Origin: Clostridia bacterium
Lineage (GTDB): Bacteria > Bacillota > Clostridia > Oscillospirales > CAG-272
DNA: 36,435 bases
NCBI GenBank assembly: GCA_017504995.1
Contig: JAFVQC010000008.1
Span: 1-36,435 of the forward strand
Reading direction: 5' to 3'
Part shown: one piece after another, positions 32,901 to 36,435 of the stretch
Position numbering within the stretch: the stretch's first letter is position 1
Layout of the letters: every line of letters starts with the position of its first letter
Made by a program: the position numbers and the translations under genes
Notes under the pieces: model-generated
The model's input: the letters and a program-made list of their open reading frames with translations, nothing else
Told to the model about the DNA's origin: nothing
Databases searched by the model: none

Positions 32901-32925
32901 AAAATGCTTTTCGACCGTAGGGAGA
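32901..32925. repeat. 25-base direct repeat, right copy
   Basis: AAAATGCTTTTCGACC followed by GTAGGGAGA, matching 32395-32419 with one base different. It lies just upstream of the promoter of the bracketed gene. Confidence 0.75.
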
Positions 32926-32997
32926 GTTGCCATAATTATTCATTATTCATCAGCAAATCAACCTTACTTCTTCACCATTCACTATTACCTCTTACCT

Positions 32998-33086
32998 AAA
33001 ATTCCGTACACGCCGGTTTAGTGAACAGTGAAAAGTGAAAAGTGAAAAAGTAAAAATTCCGCACACTTGCGTGTACGGAATTTTTT
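32998..33086. terminator. Three-arm inverted repeat with T-run
   Basis: AAAATTCCGTACACGC (32998-33013) is perfectly complementary to GCGTGTACGGAATTTT (33069-33084). A nearer arm AAAATTCCGCACAC (33053-33066) can pair with the same right arm with mismatches, giving a compact hairpin followed by T's. Between the outer arms lies a short tandem AGTGAAA repeat (33021-33047). A terminator for the minus-strand araC-type gene is possible, but the T-run faces the plus direction more strongly. Confidence 0.55.
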
Positions 33087-33130
33087 GTGCTTGAAGGTCG
33101 ATTTGACAACTTCCATAAGTAGAAAACACA

Positions 33131-33937
33131 TCAATTATTTTTCTTTTTTGTTTCGCTCGGAACTTCTCCCATCGCCTGACGGTAATACCTGCAAAAGTAT
33201 CCTACGTTTTCAAATCCGACGGCATATGCTACCTCCGCAACCGTAAAGCTCCCCTCGCACAACAACTCCTTTGCTCTATCCATACGCATAAGATTTCTGT
33301 ATTTGATAGGAGATATGCCGAATTGCTTTCCAAAAATGCGTCTAAAAGTATTCACGCTTACGTTGCTTTCATTCGCATATTGTTCGACAGGTAAATTTTC
33401 AAGATAGGTCTGTTCAAGCAAGTACACACCGCGAGCAATCCGAGCATCTATCACTTTCTCGCCTATCGGATGCAATTCATTCCTACAAATCAATCCAAGC
33501 AAGCGGTACATCAATTCTTTTTTGCGAAGCAATGAGCCTACGTTTTTTGACGTGCTGCATAATTCGAATTTTGTCATAAGGTGAGCCAATGAATTTGTTT
33601 TTTGTTCCTTGAATACAAGCTCTATATCATCAAAAAGGAATACATCATTTTCATTTTGATCCTTCACCATAAAATTAACAACTACAAACACGGTGCTTTC
33701 CGCTGTATATACCATCTTATACTTTTTATTTCGAGGGATAAACAATAAATTCCCTGCCGATACAACAAATTCTTTATCGTCAGTGTAGAATGTCGCCATT
33801 CCGCTATGAACATAAAAGAAACCATGTAGTTTTCTCCCGTTATAGCGGTAGTCAACTGTTCTGCCATTATATCTAATGCCAGAAATAACCGATATATCGT
33901 TGATCAAAACCGAATCAAAAAACTGACTGTTTATCAT
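33131..33937 (-). CDS. AraC family transcriptional regulator with cupin-like sensor
   Basis: The 268-residue protein has an N-terminal cupin-type half (about 20-120: GFFYVHSGMATFYTDDKEFVVSAGNLLFIPRNKKYKM) and a C-terminal AraC DNA-binding domain (about 165-262: LPVEQYANESNVSVNTFRRIFGKQFGISPIKYRN, then FTVAEVAYAVGFENVGYFCRYYRQ). Its ATG overlaps the U32-like gene's stop by four bases, so it is the last gene of the three-gene operon and probably regulates it. The inducer is unknown. Confidence 0.88.
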   Translation of the reverse strand: MINSQFFDSVLINDISVISGIRYNGRTVDYRYNGRKLHGFFYVHSGMATFYTDDKEFVVSAGNLLFIPRNKKYKMVYTAESTVFVVVNFMVKDQNENDVFLFDDIELVFKEQKTNSLAHLMTKFELCSTSKNVGSLLRKKELMYRLLGLICRNELHPIGEKVIDARIARGVYLLEQTYLENLPVEQYANESNVSVNTFRRIFGKQFGISPIKYRNLMRMDRAKELLCEGSFTVAEVAYAVGFENVGYFCRYYRQAMGEVPSETKKKNN

Positions 33938-34974
33938 ATCTCATTTTCTCCTGTGTAGAATAACACTTGCTCAAGTACCGATTTACAGTACCCGCATCTG
34001 TGGCATATTTTATCACAAGAAGATGTTTTTGTAAACCAGTTTTCAGGGAAATCCTGATTGCTGATGATATAAGGCGCAATCGCTCTGCCGAATCCCGGTT
34101 CAAACAAGTCGAGCGTATTGCCGAAAAACCTGCCGTGAACATACGCGTCGACCACCATACCTGGGAGTGAATGCATACGAGTCGCAAGCTTGATTGTATC
34201 GAAGATACCTTCATAATGGTGAATATCCTCAGGACGTACCCATGTATTTTCAAGCAACATATGCCAGTTCCCCTTATTTTTCAAAGCCCGCCAACACATG
34301 TACGGCATAAAATCATCCAGATTTTTAACCTCGCATATCTCGGACTCATGCGCTACAAGATTATCATGAAAAATCTGCCCTGAACAGTTTGCAAAGCACC
34401 CGCTATTGGCAAGCATAATCAATTTCTTGCCTGACATATCAGCCAATTCCTTTAGCAATCTCAAATGCGCTAAATCGCGGTTATATTCCCGTTGCACGTG
34501 AAAGGAATCAAACAAATCGGACACGTATTCCATCCCCTTCACCGTTCCGATTCGCATATTAACCGACGCACGCACCTCAATTTTGGAAAAATGCTTTTTG
34601 ACGGTATGCGCAATTGCGGGAGATGCGGTTGTAATAATATCAACACCGCACCCGATTTGCTCAAGATATTCAATGACGGAAATAACCGTGTTGGCAAGCT
34701 TTTCCGAAATAGCGTATTCGCCGTAACAGTTTCCGTTGAAAAGAAGATCCAGCTTTACACCAAGTTTCTTAATCGTGCGAAGCTCTTCCTCAGTTCTTAA
34801 CTGTGCCGACCAATCGGTATATCCGTGGCGAGTTGCGATTGCACTCCTGCCTGTGGCAATATCCTGCCAAGCAAAAAACACCTCGGATATACTTTCTTTG
34901 TATGTTCTTACAATTTGAGAAAACGGTTCTTCTCCACACTCATATAACTGAAAGCCTATGCTGTATTTTATCAT
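33934..34974 (-). CDS. U32-peptidase-like protein with cysteine cluster
   Basis: The 346-residue protein resembles the U32 (collagenase/UbiU-V/TrhP) family: a TIM-barrel-like N-terminal part, then LIMLANSGCFANCSGQIFHDN (C193, C197) and a C-terminal cluster in SCDKICHRCGYC (C320, C324, C327, C330). Several U32 members hold an Fe-S cluster and modify RNA or make ubiquinone rather than degrade protein. The ATG is seven bases after the upstream stop with no clear ribosome site, so it is likely translated by coupling. It is encoded with a 4Fe-4S oxidoreductase and an AraC regulator. Confidence 0.7.
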   Translation of the reverse strand: MIKYSIGFQLYECGEEPFSQIVRTYKESISEVFFAWQDIATGRSAIATRHGYTDWSAQLRTEEELRTIKKLGVKLDLLFNGNCYGEYAISEKLANTVISVIEYLEQIGCGVDIITTASPAIAHTVKKHFSKIEVRASVNMRIGTVKGMEYVSDLFDSFHVQREYNRDLAHLRLLKELADMSGKKLIMLANSGCFANCSGQIFHDNLVAHESEICEVKNLDDFMPYMCWRALKNKGNWHMLLENTWVRPEDIHHYEGIFDTIKLATRMHSLPGMVVDAYVHGRFFGNTLDLFEPGFGRAIAPYIISNQDFPENWFTKTSSCDKICHRCGYCKSVLEQVLFYTGENEI

Positions 34975-34980
34975 ATGAAA

Positions 34981-36033
34981 TCAGTCGGTTTCTGTGTCGT
35001 TCTTCGTTCTTGCATTGGGAGAATCCAATCCCTCGTAAGGTGCTTTGTAATCAACCTCAATGGCTTCTTGCGACCAGTCCACCTTCCACGGCTTTTCGGT
35101 ACGGAAGGGATTTTCAAACTTATTTTTAAGAACTCCGCGCTTTTCAAGACTGATCATACATGCACGGGTACATCCCTTGGCACCACAGATCGCCTTGCCG
35201 CTATTATACAATCGTGCGGGAGCTTTGTTAAACGGATTAATTTCCGAGGGCTTATACTTTCCTGCCTTGCTTTTGGAAACATCGTCAAAATAATCTCCAC
35301 GCTCACCCTCCTTGCATTCCGCGCCACCTTGAAACACCCAGTCACATTTTGCCATATCCACGTCTGCCCACTCAAGATCATATCCGCCAACATTTTCCTT
35401 GACCGTTCTATCCGCAGGGATACAGCCGCCCGGGCATTCGCGAACACAAGCCATGCATCGATTACAAAGAGTACCCGGTTCCATAATGGGATCCGGATCA
35501 AGCTCAAGCTCGGTAATAATAATACCTACACGAACACGCGGTCCAAATTCGGGTGTCAACAGCATCTTGGAATAACCGATCTCACCAAGTCCACACAAGA
35601 ATCCAGCGATACGCATACTGATCATAACGTCGGGCGCCGCCTTTCCGGGTGAAACAGGACGGGAATAATTTTCTTTTAAGTAACCTGAGTTGTCAATTGC
35701 GCGCCAGTCACTTTGGTGTCCCATAGGAACTGCCTCATACCCCGCATCCTCGATCAGTTTGCTCAGGTTGATAACGGTCATAGGCATATACAAATACGTG
35801 ATACCGCCATATCCCATAGCTGAATAATTTGAAAAATAAGTACCTTCTTCAACACCTCTGAGAGATCCTCGAAGAACCCGAAATCCAAGTGCTATGATGG
35901 ATTTTGCCTTTGGCATGATCTGCTTGGGATCCATTTGAATCGGTGCTGTACTCCATCGGTCAATGGATCCAATACCAACGATATCCGCCCCCATTCTTTT
36001 TGCTGCTGCTTTGATGTCCTGTGATGTAATCAT
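34981..36033 (-). CDS. 4Fe-4S oxidoreductase, QueG/reductive-dehalogenase-like
   Basis: The 350-residue protein opens MITSQDIKAAAKRMGADIVGIGS, has an N-terminal QueG-like catalytic half, a ferredoxin motif CNRCMACVRECP (C190, C193, C196, C200, with C204 following), and a second cysteine group CGAKGCTRAC (C283, C288, C292). QueG and reductive dehalogenases combine such clusters with a cobalamin. The cobalamin-binding elements cannot be confirmed by eye, and this is not queG itself: the C-terminal HEAT repeats are absent. AAGGAGA precedes the ATG. It heads the operon with the U32-like and AraC genes. Confidence 0.78.
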   Translation of the reverse strand: MITSQDIKAAAKRMGADIVGIGSIDRWSTAPIQMDPKQIMPKAKSIIALGFRVLRGSLRGVEEGTYFSNYSAMGYGGITYLYMPMTVINLSKLIEDAGYEAVPMGHQSDWRAIDNSGYLKENYSRPVSPGKAAPDVMISMRIAGFLCGLGEIGYSKMLLTPEFGPRVRVGIIITELELDPDPIMEPGTLCNRCMACVRECPGGCIPADRTVKENVGGYDLEWADVDMAKCDWVFQGGAECKEGERGDYFDDVSKSKAGKYKPSEINPFNKAPARLYNSGKAICGAKGCTRACMISLEKRGVLKNKFENPFRTEKPWKVDWSQEAIEVDYKAPYEGLDSPNARTKNDTETD

Positions 36034-36165
36034 ACTAATTTCTCCTTACTATTTTTTATTATTATAACATAAATAAGCATCAATGAAAATAGCAGAAACA
36101 ACCAAAGATTTACACAAAACAACCATTCTCAAATAAGAACTAAAGTTTTAATTTTACGATATTAT

Positions 36166-36190
36166 CGAGGGTTCAAGTCCCTATGGTTCA
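36166..36190 (+). other. tRNA 3'-end-like fragment
   Basis: The stretch GAGGGTTCAAGTCCCT followed by ATGGTTCA has the look of a tRNA T-arm (four pairs, loop TTCAAGT) plus part of an acceptor strand, on the strand opposite to the nearby tRNA-Asn. There is no CCA and no 5' part of a tRNA. It could be a leftover from integration or simple chance. Confidence 0.3.
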
Positions 36191-36236
36191 CAAAGAGTTG
36201 TCGCAAAATACTTTTCTCGTTTTTCTCCTAAAAAGC

Positions 36237-36264
36237 AAAAAAGTCCTTGAAAATCAAGGACTTT
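36237..36264 (-). terminator. Terminator of tRNA-Asn
   Basis: On the minus strand AAAGTCCTTG and CAAGGACTTT form a perfect stem with an ATTTT-type loop, followed by a T-run, 32 bases after the tRNA 3' end. Confidence 0.88.
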
Positions 36265-36295
36265 CGGCTGGAGTTGTCAAATTGACCTCCAAAGT

Positions 36296-36371
36296 TGGCT
36301 CCCCCTGCTGGGCTTGAACCAGCGACATCATGATTAACAGTCATGCGCTCTACCGACTGAGCTAAGGAGGA
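36296..36371 (-). tRNA. tRNA-Asn (anticodon GUU)
   Basis: The minus strand gives a 76-base tRNA with encoded CCA. The acceptor stem TCCTCCT pairs with AGGGGGA (one T-G pair). The D-arm contains AGCTCAGTCGGTAGAGC, the anticodon loop is CTGTTAA with anticodon GTT, and the T-arm is GCTGG-TTCAAGC-CCAGC. The discriminator base is G. A terminator follows. No other complete tRNA is visible in the window. Confidence 0.95.
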
Positions 36372-36435
36372 ATATGACGGATTTGGAATCCGTTTTCGTA
36401 GGGTCTCCACCAGTCATGCTTACTTCCGAAAACAT

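Noticed and set aside
36377..36393. Second tRNA or anticodon-like arm upstream of tRNA-Asn
   Set aside because: ACGGATT-TGG-AATCCGT is a simple hairpin; no acceptor or T-arm fits around it.
36228..36410. Open frame of 60 codons across the tRNA-Asn
   Set aside because: The peptide LAQSVERMTVNHDVAGSSPAGG is the translation of the tRNA itself, a well-known false gene.

Overview
The window looks like a chromosomal segment of a Clostridia-class Firmicute, probably an uncultured gut-type lineage. The evidence is strong GGAGG ribosome sites, consensus TTGACA/TATAAT promoters, a Firmicutes-style gmk-rpoZ-priA-def-fmt-rsmB-rlmN-rsgA-thiN cluster, a potassium-dependent-type membrane pyrophosphatase, and interspersed palindromic intergenic elements. 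The species cannot be named from the sequence alone.

Region 1 (1-1135, minus strand) holds the start of a small membrane protein, a degenerate coding stretch and a lipoprotein. Region 2 (1.28-13.65 kb, plus strand) is a tight housekeeping run from one consensus promoter: yicC, remA-like, gmk, rpoZ, priA, def, fmt, a membrane zinc protease, rsmB, rlmN, a PASTA membrane protein, rsgA and thiN. Compared with the Bacillus arrangement, coaBC, prpC, rpe and the kinase part of prkC are absent. The PASTA protein sits where prkC would be but has only a short basic cytoplasmic part. A cluster of hairpins, a small membrane protein with its own promoter, mnmE and a Cof-type HAD phosphatase follow.

Region 3 (16.5-20.8 kb) starts with a 366-base block of about a dozen short palindromes. 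Then come a minus-strand operon (membrane-anchored MerR regulator, small membrane protein, ABC ATPase, ABC permease) and azlCD. A plus-strand hppA follows with its own promoter and terminator.

Region 4 (22.9-29.95 kb) is a large imperfect duplication. The last 21 codons of hppA, its terminator and a convergent solute-binding lipoprotein gene appear twice. Between the copies lies an AT-richer sugar cassette: GH32 beta-fructosidase and PfkB-type fructokinase on the minus strand, and a divergent AraC regulator. The cassette and its regulator use overlapping, face-to-face promoters. GH32 and the kinase probably turn imported sucrose or short fructans into fructose phosphate; one lipoprotein is the third gene of that operon, but no permease is present.

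Region 5 (30-36.4 kb) is accessory and partly decayed. It has a chimeric pseudogene (M14-like N-terminal domain joined to a sugar-isomerase C-terminus, with two in-frame stops), a GntR/UTRA regulator with a perfect inverted repeat over its promoter, a second array of short hairpins, and two small membrane protein genes, one between 25-base direct repeats. It ends with a minus-strand operon of two Cys-rich, probably iron-sulfur, proteins (QueG-like and U32-like) plus an AraC regulator, then tRNA-Asn(GUU) with a terminator.
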